This document shows, in pieces, positions 1-8,792 of a DNA stretch of 64,000 nt. A model generated the notes under the pieces. The model worked only from the letters and a program-made list of their open reading frames with translations, was not told the DNA's origin and ran no database searches. Every line of letters begins with the position of its first letter. Position 1 is the first letter of the stretch. This DNA comes from Haloarcula pelagica (GTDB taxonomy: Archaea; Halobacteriota; Halobacteria; Halobacteriales; Haloarculaceae): the NCBI RefSeq assembly GCF_030127105.1, contig NZ_CP126161.1:2356001-2420000 (forward strand), read 5' to 3'. Both the position numbers and the translations under genes were made by a program.

Positions 1-114
1 GAACTCAAGCAGGTCACCAACGAAGTGGGCGGGGACATCGTCCAGAAGGACGACGACCAGCTCATCATCGCCCCCTCGGGCGTGGGCATCTCCCGCGACC
101 GGCTGGGTCGGTAA
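1..114 (+). CDS. sepF: Cell-division protein SepF, C-terminal end (partial)
   Basis: Only the last 37 codons are present; the 5' part lies outside the window. The tail contains GGDIVQKDDDQLIIAPSGVG and ends ISRDRLGR, which matches from memory the end of the archaeal SepF core (DUF552), where a GDI-Q-x-DDQLII-P-GV-ISR pattern is conserved. In haloarchaea SepF is the membrane anchor that recruits FtsZ2 to the division ring, and an ftsZ2 gene lies 45 kb away in this window. The family call rests on this short tail alone. Confidence 0.75.
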   Translation, partial: ELKQVTNEVGGDIVQKDDDQLIIAPSGVGISRDRLGR

Positions 115-182
115 CGCGGTACCAGGGGTCACACGCGCCCGGCTTCGACGTGTTTTTCGGCCTGCGAGCGCTTGGATAGACG

Positions 183-1127
183 ATGACCGAGCCGGCGATC
201 CGCGCCCGTGACGTACGCAAGCAGTACGGGGACGTGCAGGCACTCGACGGGCTGGAACTGACCGTCGAGCGTGGCGACTTCTTCGGTCTGTTGGGGCCAA
301 ACGGTGCGGGCAAGACCACGTTTATCAACACGCTGGTCGGCCTCGTCCGGAAAGACAGCGGGACCGCCGAGGTGTTCGGTTTCGATGTCGAGGACGACTA
401 CCGCGAGGTCCGTGACCGTATCGGCCTCGCTCCACAGGAGTTCAACGTCGACCGCTTCTTCCCGATCATCGAAGTACTGGAACACAAGGCCGGCTACCAC
501 GGCATCCCCAGCGCCGAGGCGACCGAACGCGCCGAGGAGGCGCTCAAGACCGTCGGCATCTGGGAGAAACGGGACACCCGTTTCGACTGGCTCTCGGGCG
601 GGATGAAACGCCGGTTCATGCTCGCGCGGGCGCTGGTCTCCGATCCCGACCTGTTGATCCTGGACGAACCGACGGCCGGGGTCGACGTGCAACTGCGCCA
701 CGACCTCTGGGACATCATCAACCGGATGAACGACGCCGGGACGACCATCGTGTTGACGACCCACTACATCGAGGAGGCCGAGCGGCTCTGTGACCGGGTC
801 GCGATCATGGACGACGGCCGGAAGGTCGAGGTGGCCGCACCCGGCGAACTGATGGCGCGGGGCACCGACACCGTCGCGGTCGAACTCGCGGACCCACCCC
901 GGACCGCCCCGACGCTCGATGTCGACGGCGTGACGGCGGTCGACGTGACCGAGGACGGCCTCAGCGTCACCGCCTCCGGCGGCAGCCAGACCGCACCGGC
1001 GATCCTGCGCACGCTCGAAGCACAGGGTCACACCGTCACGTCGCTGGACATCCGCCGGGCCTCGCTCGAAGAGGTGTTCGTCGACATGACCCGCGACGAA
1101 CGCGAGTACGCGGAGGTGTCCGCATGA
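183..1127 (+). CDS. ABC transporter ATP-binding protein (ABC-2 exporter type)
   Basis: A 314-residue ATPase subunit. Walker A GPNGAGKT is at residues 38-45, the signature LSGGMKRR at 137-144 and Walker B LLILDEP at 157-163. An extension of about 90 residues follows the nucleotide-binding core, as is common in ABC-2 ATPases of the DrrA/CcmA class. The ATG lies two codons after a TAG in the leader. The stop overlaps the start of the permease gene by 4 bases, so the two form one translationally coupled transporter. Substrate is unknown; drug, lipid or polymer export are the usual roles of this class. Confidence 0.9.
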   Translation: MTEPAIRARDVRKQYGDVQALDGLELTVERGDFFGLLGPNGAGKTTFINTLVGLVRKDSGTAEVFGFDVEDDYREVRDRIGLAPQEFNVDRFFPIIEVLEHKAGYHGIPSAEATERAEEALKTVGIWEKRDTRFDWLSGGMKRRFMLARALVSDPDLLILDEPTAGVDVQLRHDLWDIINRMNDAGTTIVLTTHYIEEAERLCDRVAIMDDGRKVEVAAPGELMARGTDTVAVELADPPRTAPTLDVDGVTAVDVTEDGLSVTASGGSQTAPAILRTLEAQGHTVTSLDIRRASLEEVFVDMTRDEREYAEVSA

Positions 1128-1891
1128 GCCACCAGACGACGCAGCTCCTGACACTGGTCCGGCGGGAGGTGCTCCGGTTCGTCCGCCGGCCGTACAACAC
1201 GTTCCTGCCGCCGATCATCACGAACTCGCTGTATTTCGCCGTCTTCGGCGTCATCCTGGGGAGCCGGATCGGTGAGATCGCCGGCGTGAGCTACATCCAG
1301 TTCGTCCTCCCGGGGCTGGTCGTGCTGGGTGCGATCTCCGACAGCTTCGAGAACGCCTCCTTTACGATCTTCCATGGCCGGTGGAACGAGTACATCCAGG
1401 CCGTGACCACATCCCCGATGGCGAACCGAGACATGGTCGCGGCCTACGTGAGCGCGAGCGCGCTGCGAGGGATCGTCACCTCGCTGTTGATCATCGGCGT
1501 CGGCCTCGTGTTCACGTCGGTGCCGGTCGCCAACCCCGTCTACCTGATCGCGTTCGTCCTCGTCATCACCACGCTGTTCGGCGGGCTCGGCGTGATCGGC
1601 GGGCTGTGGGCCAGTGACTTCGATTACCTCACCGTGATGAACCAGTTCATCCTCCGGCCGCTGGTGTTTTTCGGCGCCGTGTTCTACTCGCTTGAAGTCC
1701 TCCCGCCGGTCTGGCGGAGCGTCTCGCTGTTCAACCCGATGGTGTACATGGTCAACGGCGTCCGGTACGGCATGATCGGCGTGACCGAGATCGATCCCAA
1801 CACCTCGCTGGCCGTCCTGACCGGCGCGACGGTCGCGGTTCTGGCGGTCGATTTCCTGTTGTTCACGCGGGGCTACGGTCTCGCGGAGTAG
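1124..1891 (+). CDS. ABC-2 type transporter permease
   Basis: A 255-residue membrane protein with about six hydrophobic segments, including residues 28-47, 60-72, 112-132, 138-160, 176-190 and 228-246. The late NPMVYMVNGVRYGMIG segment (204-219) resembles the conserved end of ABC-2 permeases such as those paired with DrrA/NodI ATPases. It is translationally coupled to the upstream ATPase gene by an ATGA overlap and is presumably its membrane partner. Substrate cannot be read from the sequence. Confidence 0.88.
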   Translation: MSHQTTQLLTLVRREVLRFVRRPYNTFLPPIITNSLYFAVFGVILGSRIGEIAGVSYIQFVLPGLVVLGAISDSFENASFTIFHGRWNEYIQAVTTSPMANRDMVAAYVSASALRGIVTSLLIIGVGLVFTSVPVANPVYLIAFVLVITTLFGGLGVIGGLWASDFDYLTVMNQFILRPLVFFGAVFYSLEVLPPVWRSVSLFNPMVYMVNGVRYGMIGVTEIDPNTSLAVLTGATVAVLAVDFLLFTRGYGLAE

Positions 1892-2145
1892 TGAACGGAT
1901 CGAGAACGGAGATGACTGAGGGCTGGAGGGAGCCACCCTCCAGGAGGTCATCAACACATGACGTAGCAGCGCAACGCTGCCAGAGCCCGGATACTTGTGA
2001 GCGCCTCCGGGAACGGCGTATGTGAACGAACGGCACGAACGCATTTAGCCTTGACGGCCACGGTACTGGCGGCCAAAACACATATTCGATCCGGCCGTTT
2101 TCGGCCTTCTCGAACCCTATACCGACAAAACAGCTCTCCGCCGGT
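1892..2145. other. Intergenic region with two hairpins after the exporter operon
   Basis: No gene is supported here. Two perfect inverted repeats follow the permease stop: CTGGAGGG-AGCCA-CCCTCCAG (1923-1943) and GCAGCG-CAA-CGCTGC (1966-1980). They could fold in the exporter transcript as termination or processing structures. The region then becomes poorer in GC before the convergent DUF5611 gene. Confidence 0.4.
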
Positions 2146-2538
2146 TCAGACGTTGTCCGGCTTGTCCGCGTCGTCCTCGACCGACCGCTTCATCGAGTCC
2201 CGGCGTGCCTTCGCGTCGCGACCGGTGGCCGACTCCAGAAAGTCGTTCTTGACGGTCACTGCGTCTTCGGCCGCGTCGACGTGGCCCTCGGCGATGACCT
2301 TCTCGGCCGGCCGCTCGTCGATGTGCAGCGCCAGTTTGTCCTTCTTCCCGCTGTAGGTGACGGTGCCCGCGACGACCCGATCGAACACGGGGTTGTCCGG
2401 TTCGTCGACGACTAGCAGGTCGCTCCCGTTGTATTCCTCGGTGTCTGTCACCTCGCCGAAGTGCTCTTCGACGAACGCTTCCATATCCGGGACGCGGTCC
2501 TCCAGATGTTCGCCCCGTCGCATCTTGTACTCTCGCAT
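2146..2538 (-). CDS. DUF5611-like haloarchaeal protein
   Basis: A 130-residue acidic protein that I recall as the conserved haloarchaeal family DUF5611; no function is known. The start MREYKMRRGE was chosen because the homologues I recall begin this way; a second ATG lies five codons downstream. The body contains the well-conserved NPVFDRVVAGTVTYSGKKDK stretch and a C-terminal basic/acidic tail (RRDSMKRSVEDDADKPDNV). It lies just downstream of the zinc-ribbon gene on the same strand with a short gap, so the two may be co-transcribed. Confidence 0.75.
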   Translation of the reverse strand: MREYKMRRGEHLEDRVPDMEAFVEEHFGEVTDTEEYNGSDLLVVDEPDNPVFDRVVAGTVTYSGKKDKLALHIDERPAEKVIAEGHVDAAEDAVTVKNDFLESATGRDAKARRDSMKRSVEDDADKPDNV

Positions 2539-2576
2539 GGGTTGGATTTTGCGAGGCCCCGTCTTACCCTTTGTGT

Positions 2577-3326
2577 TCACTCGGTGGGTTCCGTGACCAG
2601 TGCGCCCTTCTGACACTCCGGGCAGAAATCGCCCGCCCGCAGCGACGAGGCTTCTACGTCCGTCGTGAAGCCACACTCGGGACAGCGAAACTGTCCGTTG
2701 GGGACTGTGACGGCCGTTCCCCCGAGGGGCTCGACATCCGGCCCGTCGTCGGTCTCGACCTCGGTCGACACCGGTTCCCAGTCGTCTTCCTGCGTCTCGT
2801 CGTCGCCCCTCGTCGCCTCCTCGGGCCACTCTCCGGGCTCCCGACCGGCGTCGTCGTCCGTCTCGTCGAGGATCACCGCGTCGTCTTCCTCGGGGTCGCG
2901 CTCGGGCATCGCGTCCGCCTCCGCATCGGGTACCTCGGTTGTCGTCGCCGGCTCGTCGAGTTCGGCGTCACCGCTCTCGACGCCGTCGTCGCTGTCCATG
3001 ATCTCGGCGTCGTCCTCGCCCGGCGGGGCCGGGGAGGGCGGTGTCGGGGTATCGCTGCTCTCGCTGTCCGTGTCGTTCTGTGACTCCTGTTCGATTGTGT
3101 CCGTCGCGTCGGTTTCGGTATCATCGACCACGTCGCCGGCGATGTCCGACGGTGTTTCGATCGCCGTCACTTCCTTGTTCTCGGAGACGACCCGCGTGTT
3201 GCCACACCGTGTGCAGGTCTCTGTCTCCTGAATAGTGATGACGACTTCGCTCCCCTGTTCTTCCCGGTCGCGCTCGACGGTGCTCTCACCGTACGTGTGC
3301 CCGAGGATGGAGCATTTGAGACCCAT
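2577..3326 (-). CDS. Two-zinc-ribbon protein with long acidic linker (DUF7093-like)
   Basis: A 249-residue protein. The N-terminal part carries a CTRCG half-knuckle within a strand-rich segment (ITIQETETCTRCGNTRVV). A roughly 130-residue Asp/Glu/Ser/Thr-rich linker follows, and the C-terminus has a zinc ribbon CPECGFTTD...FCPECQKG. The start MGLKCSILGH was chosen because relatives begin MGL-C---GH with another potential ligand; an upstream in-frame start would add 17 atypical residues. I recall the family as DUF7093. The role is unknown; the ribbons suggest a protein- or nucleic-acid-binding adaptor. Confidence 0.7.
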   Translation of the reverse strand: MGLKCSILGHTYGESTVERDREEQGSEVVITIQETETCTRCGNTRVVSENKEVTAIETPSDIAGDVVDDTETDATDTIEQESQNDTDSESSDTPTPPSPAPPGEDDAEIMDSDDGVESGDAELDEPATTTEVPDAEADAMPERDPEEDDAVILDETDDDAGREPGEWPEEATRGDDETQEDDWEPVSTEVETDDGPDVEPLGGTAVTVPNGQFRCPECGFTTDVEASSLRAGDFCPECQKGALVTEPTE

Positions 3327-3437
3327 TGCCAGTGTCTCCTCTCGTGACGTACTTAAACCCTCCCTGTCGCCCAACACGGCGGGGTTGTTCCGACTGAGAT
3401 CGAACGGAAAGAACTATATTTTCGGCCTTACGAACGA

Positions 3438-3447
3438 AATTTTATAC
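3438..3447 (+). promoter_or_regulatory. TATA element for the surface-protein gene
   Basis: The sequence AATTTTATAC is centred about 30 bases before the ATG at 3473. This is the haloarchaeal spacing for a leaderless transcript starting at that ATG, and it argues against the in-frame ATG at 3449, which would lie upstream of the transcription start. Confidence 0.6.
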
Positions 3448-3472
3448 CATGGGAGGCGGCGAACGGCTACCG

Positions 3473-5866
3473 ATGCGAACGAGTACGGTTGCTATCGTCG
3501 TCTTCGTGGTTGTCCTGTGTGGAACTGTCGTCGCATCGACGACCGTGGTCGCGAGCGACCCGCCGCTTGCCGACGCCGGACTCGACCAGACCGTCCCGCC
3601 GGGCACGACGGTCCACCTCGACGCGAACGGTTCGCGCGACCCCGACGGGCAGATCACGTCCGTTCGGTGGCGTATCGACGGACCGGCCGGCAGTTCGGCG
3701 ACACCAGCCTGTCGCACCTGCCGACAGACGACGTTCAGCCCGACGACCGTCGGACAGTACAACGTCACACTCACGGTCACCGACGACGACGGACAGAGCC
3801 GATCGGACACCCTCGAGGTCGTCGTCGAGCCCGCCGGTGGCCCCGGCGTGTCACTGTCCGGACCCGCGACCGCAACGCGCGGACGCCAGACGACCGTCAC
3901 GGCGGACGTGACCGCTCCATCGGGGCAACTCGATACGCTCGCGTGGGTCGTCGACGGGACGTTCGTCCGCCGCGAGCCAGTCACCGGGAGTGACGCGACG
4001 GTGTCGCTCACCCGCCAGTTCGACACGATCGGGCCAGCACGGATCCGTGCGATCGCGTACGACACTGCGGGTCGGCGCGGAGCCGCAACACACGGACTGT
4101 CCGTCACGCGGGCGTCGGGGCCGCCGACGACGCCGTCACCCCCGACACCGCCCACCGGCCCTACTCCCGGCCCGAGTCCTTCACCCGGTCCGACACCATC
4201 CCCCGGCCCGCCGTCGAGTCCGCCCTCGACGAACGGGTCGCGACCGGGTGGGACGGCACCATCGTTTACCGTCACCGAACTGACGGCACCGGCCCGGACG
4301 ACGACGAACTCGTCGGTCCCGGTCACGGCCACTGTCGAGAACACCGGGACCGCTCGCGGCACGTACCCGGCACGGCTGCTCGTCGACGGGACCCGGACCG
4401 GCCGGACGACCGTGGCGCTCGACCCCGCCGAGTCCGACATGGCGACGTTCCGCCACCGGTTCACACAGCCGGGGACGTACACCCTCACCGTCGGTGCCCG
4501 ATCGACGGTGATCGAGGTCGATCCGGCCGTCTCCGGCGGCGGACGGATCTTCGTCGATACGATCTACGTTCCCAGCGACATCCAGCAGGGGACGACCGCG
4601 ACGATCTACGGCAGCGTGGTCAACACGGACACCACGCCCCGGACGCTCGACACGCCGTTTGCTATCGACGGGCGGACGCTCGATAGCCGATCGCCGACGG
4701 TCGCGGCCGGCGAAACCAAGTACGTCGCCTTCAACGCCGAGTTCCTCGACTCCGGACGCCGGACTGTCAGCATCGGAACCGCGTCGACCTCGGTCGTCGT
4801 CACCCCGACCCGCGGTCCGGCGGCGTTCCGCGTCTCGCGTCTCACCGGCCCCAACCGGACGCTCGATATCGGCGAACGCGCCGCGTTCACTGCGACGATC
4901 CGGAACACCGGCCAGAGCCACGGAACGTACGACGCGACGCTGGCCGTCGACGGCACACCGGTCCAGAACCGATCCGTGTTCGTGTCTGTCGGCGGCGAGA
5001 AACGGGTTCGGTTCACCGAGTCGTTCGACCGCAGCGGCCAGTACTCCGTCAGCGTCGGCGATCGAAGTCGGTCGGTCGACGTGACCGACGCCGGCCGCCT
5101 CCAGGTCGCCAGTCTCGACGTACCGAACCGGGTCGACACCGGCGAGCGGTTCGACGTACGCGCCACGATCGAAAGCACGTACGACCGCGGGAAAGTGCAG
5201 AACTTCAAGCTCTACGTCGATGGGCGTATCGACGGCCGAAAGCAGTTCGTGACGATTTCCGGCGGCGGTCAGACGACCCTGGTGTGGAAGAACAGACACC
5301 TCACACACCGCGGTGCGTTCCCGCGGGAGTTCGAGGTCCGCCTCCGGGACCAGCGCCGGAACGTCACCGTCGTTCCGCCAGTCTCGGACGACACCAGCAA
5401 CGCTGGCTCGGCGTGTGATGGCGGCTACGTCTGGACGGACATGGAGGGCAACATGGTCGGCTGTCTGGACAAGAACAGCACGGATATCCACTACAGCGAC
5501 AACGGCAGCGAGGTCTGGATCGACGCGAACGGGGAAGACGGACTGCAGGTTTCACGGAACGGTGATTTGGTGACTGTCATGAACGACACAGAAATTAAAA
5601 AATTCGGAGGTAAAATCCCTGGAGAGACAGTTCAAGAAGAACTGGAAGAATCTGCGATTAACATATTCGACTCAAAAAACTCTGATGATGATGATGATGA
5701 ATCTACGTACAACCCCGGTCCAGTTTTTAAACCTGGTGATGACGGTGACTGTGGACCGATGGGATGCAGTACAAACCCCTCAGGAACAAACCAGAGCCGA
5801 ACCGATACTTACAGCCAGTACAGAGCTCCCATCAATAACCTAGTCATAGACAATGTGCCAAATTAA
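3473..5866 (+). CDS. Secreted PKD/CARDB-like surface protein with low-GC C-terminus
   Basis: A 797-residue exported protein. A signal peptide covers about residues 1-28 (MRTSTVAIVVFVVVLCGTVV). A PKD-like domain (about 30-120) contains LDANGSRDPDGQITSVRW and YNVTLTVTDDDGQ. A second Ig-like segment (125-210) leads to a Pro/Thr/Ser-rich linker (about 212-255), then four CARDB-like repeats marked by TATVENTGTARGTY, IYGSVVNTDTTPRTL, FTATIRNTGQSHGTY and VRATIESTYDRGK. The last 100 or so residues are unlike the rest: codons are A/T-rich, there is a (GAT)5 run at 5684-5698, and no domain is recognised. The start follows the TATA spacing. It is probably an adhesin or envelope protein. It overlaps the following lipoprotein gene by 14 bases. 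Confidence 0.8.
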   Translation: MRTSTVAIVVFVVVLCGTVVASTTVVASDPPLADAGLDQTVPPGTTVHLDANGSRDPDGQITSVRWRIDGPAGSSATPACRTCRQTTFSPTTVGQYNVTLTVTDDDGQSRSDTLEVVVEPAGGPGVSLSGPATATRGRQTTVTADVTAPSGQLDTLAWVVDGTFVRREPVTGSDATVSLTRQFDTIGPARIRAIAYDTAGRRGAATHGLSVTRASGPPTTPSPPTPPTGPTPGPSPSPGPTPSPGPPSSPPSTNGSRPGGTAPSFTVTELTAPARTTTNSSVPVTATVENTGTARGTYPARLLVDGTRTGRTTVALDPAESDMATFRHRFTQPGTYTLTVGARSTVIEVDPAVSGGGRIFVDTIYVPSDIQQGTTATIYGSVVNTDTTPRTLDTPFAIDGRTLDSRSPTVAAGETKYVAFNAEFLDSGRRTVSIGTASTSVVVTPTRGPAAFRVSRLTGPNRTLDIGERAAFTATIRNTGQSHGTYDATLAVDGTPVQNRSVFVSVGGEKRVRFTESFDRSGQYSVSVGDRSRSVDVTDAGRLQVASLDVPNRVDTGERFDVRATIESTYDRGKVQNFKLYVDGRIDGRKQFVTISGGGQTTLVWKNRHLTHRGAFPREFEVRLRDQRRNVTVVPPVSDDTSNAGSACDGGYVWTDMEGNMVGCLDKNSTDIHYSDNGSEVWIDANGEDGLQVSRNGDLVTVMNDTEIKKFGGKIPGETVQEELEESAINIFDSKNSDDDDDESTYNPGPVFKPGDDGDCGPMGCSTNPSGTNQSRTDTYSQYRAPINNLVIDNVPN

Positions 5867-6557
5867 AAAACCTGATGTAGGGAGGATACTCCTCATATGT
5901 CTGATCGCTGTTTCCATCTCAGTTGCGGGGTGCAGTAGCTTTGATGGAGAAGCCGATAAAACAGAAACATCTAGTGTAGTCCCTTCAGAACCTTCTGAAA
6001 CAAAAGAAACAGCAACAACGCCACAACGCCATACTACTGACCACCCTGAGCACACATCTATCTCGCCATCCACTAAAACCGAAAATCCAACCCAAACCAT
6101 AACTAAATCTCAAAGCGAAATCTTGGGAGAGCGTTATGACAAATACGAACAATATTCCGCTCGTTATATTGGAGCTATTACTGAAAGTTCAAATACGTCG
6201 CTTGAACTATCAGACATTGATACAGCAAACAAAACTATCAAAATTGTCCACTACGCTCCAACGAATAATACTTCAAAATATCTTTTGCAACAGGGCGTAA
6301 TTCTCACTTTATATAAATATTCGATTGATCGATACGCTGACGATGAAGGTACGTACGCAGATGTTGACCGCTCGTGGATTCCCCGCACGATCAACGTCAC
6401 CGTCCGCACACAAGATGGACGATTGTACGAACGTGCTCACATCAAATACGAATGGGGACTCGCGCGATTGAACGGGACGCTCACCGAACGCGAGTACGAA
6501 CTGCTATACATCGGCGAGGCCGAACCCGGGCCGGCACACCCAGAAGAGGGAATATAG
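5853..6557 (+). CDS. Putative lipoprotein, mosaic base composition
   Basis: A 234-residue lipoprotein. A hydrophobic segment ends in the lipobox SVAGC (Cys about residue 26), followed by a Thr/Ser/Pro-rich tether to about residue 90. No family is recognised. The first 160 or so codons are A/T-rich and unlike the rest of the window, whereas the last 70 (from DEGTYADVDRSW, with TINVTVRTQDGRLYERAHI) have normal G/C-rich haloarchaeal codons. The gene therefore looks like a hybrid. The start overlaps the 3' end of the surface-protein gene, which suggests coupling and possibly a shared envelope function. Confidence 0.7.
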   Translation: MCQIKKPDVGRILLICLIAVSISVAGCSSFDGEADKTETSSVVPSEPSETKETATTPQRHTTDHPEHTSISPSTKTENPTQTITKSQSEILGERYDKYEQYSARYIGAITESSNTSLELSDIDTANKTIKIVHYAPTNNTSKYLLQQGVILTLYKYSIDRYADDEGTYADVDRSWIPRTINVTVRTQDGRLYERAHIKYEWGLARLNGTLTEREYELLYIGEAEPGPAHPEEGI

Positions 6558-6652
6558 TCGCCGAGCGCGTACCAATCGCCTTCTCGCCGTCGACGGAACC
6601 GTTCGGTTCGATGAGGGACAAAGACAAGAACTAGCCAGTAATACAGGTACGT

Positions 6653-6946
6653 ATGAGAGCGAAGCCCGAGTACCGAGACCGGGACGATGCGGAGGTCGCG
6701 GTGCTCGACGCCCTCGCGGACCGCCACCAGGAGGGGATGACGGTGTTCGAACTCCGTTCTCGCGCGGATGTCAACATCGACCAAATCGAGGGGGCACTGG
6801 CCGCGTTGAAGGCGGACGACCTCATCGAGGTCGAGGACGACGGCGAGCGGACCGTCATCCGTCCGGAGGAACACGTCGTGGGGACACCGGACCCGGAGGA
6901 AGACGAATCGTTGCTCGAACAGTTACGGCGACGGTTGCCGTTGTAG
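6653..6946 (+). CDS. Small winged-helix-like protein (DUF6432-like)
   Basis: A 97-residue protein resembling a compact winged helix: EVAVLDALADRHQEGMTVFE and IDQIEGALAALKADDLIEVE fit a helix-turn-helix followed by a wing, with an acidic C-terminal tail ending RRRLPL. I recall this as the conserved haloarchaeal family DUF6432; no function is established. Its TAG is immediately followed by the stop of the convergent rhodanese gene, with no bases between. Confidence 0.75.
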   Translation: MRAKPEYRDRDDAEVAVLDALADRHQEGMTVFELRSRADVNIDQIEGALAALKADDLIEVEDDGERTVIRPEEHVVGTPDPEEDESLLEQLRRRLPL

Positions 6947-8119
6947 TCAGTCGTCCGCCGGCGTCGCCGCACAGTTGTTCGGACCGAGTTCGAGTTCGAA
7001 GGCGTCCTCGTCGTCGACAGCGGCGACGCCGAGGTTGATGTCGACGATGCGATCGAAGTTGGCCGGCCGCGGGGGTAGATCGTCACGGAGCCAGGTCACG
7101 AACGCGTCGCGGTCCATCCCGAACGCCGGCAGTCGGTCGCGGAGAGCGCCCAGGCGAGCGGTGTAGGTCCCGTCCTCGGCAGGAGGTGTCCGCTCGCCGT
7201 GGTGGCCCGGCGCGATCAGCGTGTCCGCCGGGAGGTCGGCGAGGCGCTCGGTCAGCGTTCGGTAGAGGTCCCGCGCGAGGGCCGTCGCGCCGTCGGTCCC
7301 GGCTTCGAGATCAGGGCGGGCGACGCTGTCGAGGAAGACGCTGTCGCCGGCGAGCAGTACGTCACCGACCAGTAGACCCGTCATCCCCGACGTGTGGCCG
7401 GGCAGGGGGACCGACTGGAGCGTCGCCGAACCGATGGCGAGCGACGCCTCGGGAGCCAGCGCGGTCACGTCGAAGGTGACGCCGCGTTCGATCGCCGGAG
7501 CGGGGAGGACCGGTTCGATGTCGGACTCGGCCGCGAGGGTTGGGAGACCGCTCACGTGGTCGGCGTGGACGTGGGTGTCGACCGCGGTGGTCAGCGTGGC
7601 ACCACGGTCGCGGGCGTCGGCGACGTACCGGTCGGCGAACGCACGCAGCGGGTCGACGACGGCGGCCTCGTCGCCGCTGACGACGAGATAGCTCAGACAG
7701 CCAGCGGCGGGGCGTTCGTACTGGAGGACAGTCGCGCTCGAACACGGGACCTCGGTGGCGACGTAGAGTCGGGCCCAGCCGTCCATCCCGTCGGCGAGGT
7801 TCCGGGCGGCGATACCGTTGTCTTCCAGCAGGCCGGCGACGAAGGCGCTCCCCTCGCCGCGGCCACAGACGACGGTGAGCGGTCCCTCGCCGGGGATCTC
7901 GTCGGTCAGATCCCCGATGCCGTCCGTGACCGACGCCTGGACGAACTTCGACAGCGGGAGCTGTGTCGCGGTGACCGACGGGCCGTCGATGTGCCACGTC
8001 TCGAACTCGTCGCGGTCCCGGACATCGAGGAGCCGGACCGGCTCGCCGCTCCGGAGCCGCTCGTGGAGTTCCGCTGGCGTCACCGAGGGAGCGTCTGTCG
8101 GGGGGGTTGGGTCGGCCAT
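6947..8119 (-). CDS. Rhodanese / metallo-beta-lactamase fusion protein
   Basis: A 390-residue cytoplasmic protein. The N-terminal rhodanese domain (about 10-118) has RLLDVRDRDEFETWHI and a catalytic-loop cysteine, C85, in CGRGEGS. The C-terminal metallo-beta-lactamase domain (about 135-360) carries the metal motif THVHADH (H183, H185, D187, H188) and the later ligands in LPGHTSG and APGHHGE. Persulfide dioxygenases (ETHE1-like) and sulfur-transfer hydrolases use this pairing, usually with the domains in the opposite order. Involvement in thiol/persulfide turnover is an inference from the domains; the neighbours give no further hint. Confidence 0.82.
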   Translation of the reverse strand: MADPTPPTDAPSVTPAELHERLRSGEPVRLLDVRDRDEFETWHIDGPSVTATQLPLSKFVQASVTDGIGDLTDEIPGEGPLTVVCGRGEGSAFVAGLLEDNGIAARNLADGMDGWARLYVATEVPCSSATVLQYERPAAGCLSYLVVSGDEAAVVDPLRAFADRYVADARDRGATLTTAVDTHVHADHVSGLPTLAAESDIEPVLPAPAIERGVTFDVTALAPEASLAIGSATLQSVPLPGHTSGMTGLLVGDVLLAGDSVFLDSVARPDLEAGTDGATALARDLYRTLTERLADLPADTLIAPGHHGERTPPAEDGTYTARLGALRDRLPAFGMDRDAFVTWLRDDLPPRPANFDRIVDINLGVAAVDDEDAFELELGPNNCAATPADD

Positions 8120-8189
8120 ACGGAACGTACGGTCCCGGCGGCGATAAATCGGGCGGAGGGTCTATACCGCTCTCGAACGCAGAGCCAGT

Positions 8190-8792
8190 ATGGACGCCGA
8201 CGGAGTCATCTCGACCGTCCGTGAGGAGCAGGCCACCGAACTGGATCGGCTGGGCTCGGAGAAGGCACTGATCGCGGCGACCGGTGCGACGCTGGAGGCT
8301 GACGCCGTTCTGGAAGCGGCGGCGACACGCGAACACGCGCTCGCGGCCGTCCTGTCCGACTGGGGGGAGGAGACCGACGGCGCCGTCGGCGGGGCGTTCG
8401 CCGGGGCCGCCGACGCGGCGGCAGCCCGTGCGACGACACTCGACGCGCCACCCGGTGACCCCGACGCGTTCGGGGCGCATCTGGGCGGACTCACGGGGAC
8501 GCCGGCGCGTGTCGGTGCCGGTCTCGTCGCCGCGCCGCTCGTTCTGGATCGGTTCTACCTCCAGGTGGTGAGCTTCTTCGTCAACGAGGCCAACGAGGCG
8601 AGAGCGGACCTCGCACGCGAGCTTCGAACCGACGCGAGCGATCTGGAGCGGGCACGCGACGTGCTCGGTATCCTCGCCGTCGAGGACCGCGAACACGCAC
8701 GCGACGCGGCGGTCGAAGCGATCGGTGTCGCCTACGCCGCCTACGCCGACACGCTGGCCGACATGGGACTGGACCCGAAGCCGATCTGTTAG
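8190..8792 (+). CDS. Rubrerythrin/ferritin-like helical protein
   Basis: A 200-residue, mostly helical, alanine-rich protein. Two separated Glu/His helices (AAATREHALAAVL and LAVEDREHARDA) carry the E-x-x-H spacing typical of ferritin-like proteins, although a full di-iron ligand set cannot be confirmed by eye. The homologues I recall in haloarchaea are labelled rubrerythrin-like. The gene stands alone: the ABC permease gene on the other strand overlaps its last bases. An oxidative-stress role would be a guess. Confidence 0.55.
   Translation: MDADGVISTVREEQATELDRLGSEKALIAATGATLEADAVLEAAATREHALAAVLSDWGEETDGAVGGAFAGAADAAAARATTLDAPPGDPDAFGAHLGGLTGTPARVGAGLVAAPLVLDRFYLQVVSFFVNEANEARADLARELRTDASDLERARDVLGILAVEDREHARDAAVEAIGVAYAAYADTLADMGLDPKPIC

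Noticed and set aside
5570-5866. Toxin domain at the C-terminus of the surface protein
   Set aside because: Composition and position are suggestive, but no catalytic motif is visible and the coupled gene encodes a lipoprotein, not an evident immunity protein. The observation is kept only as a composition anomaly.
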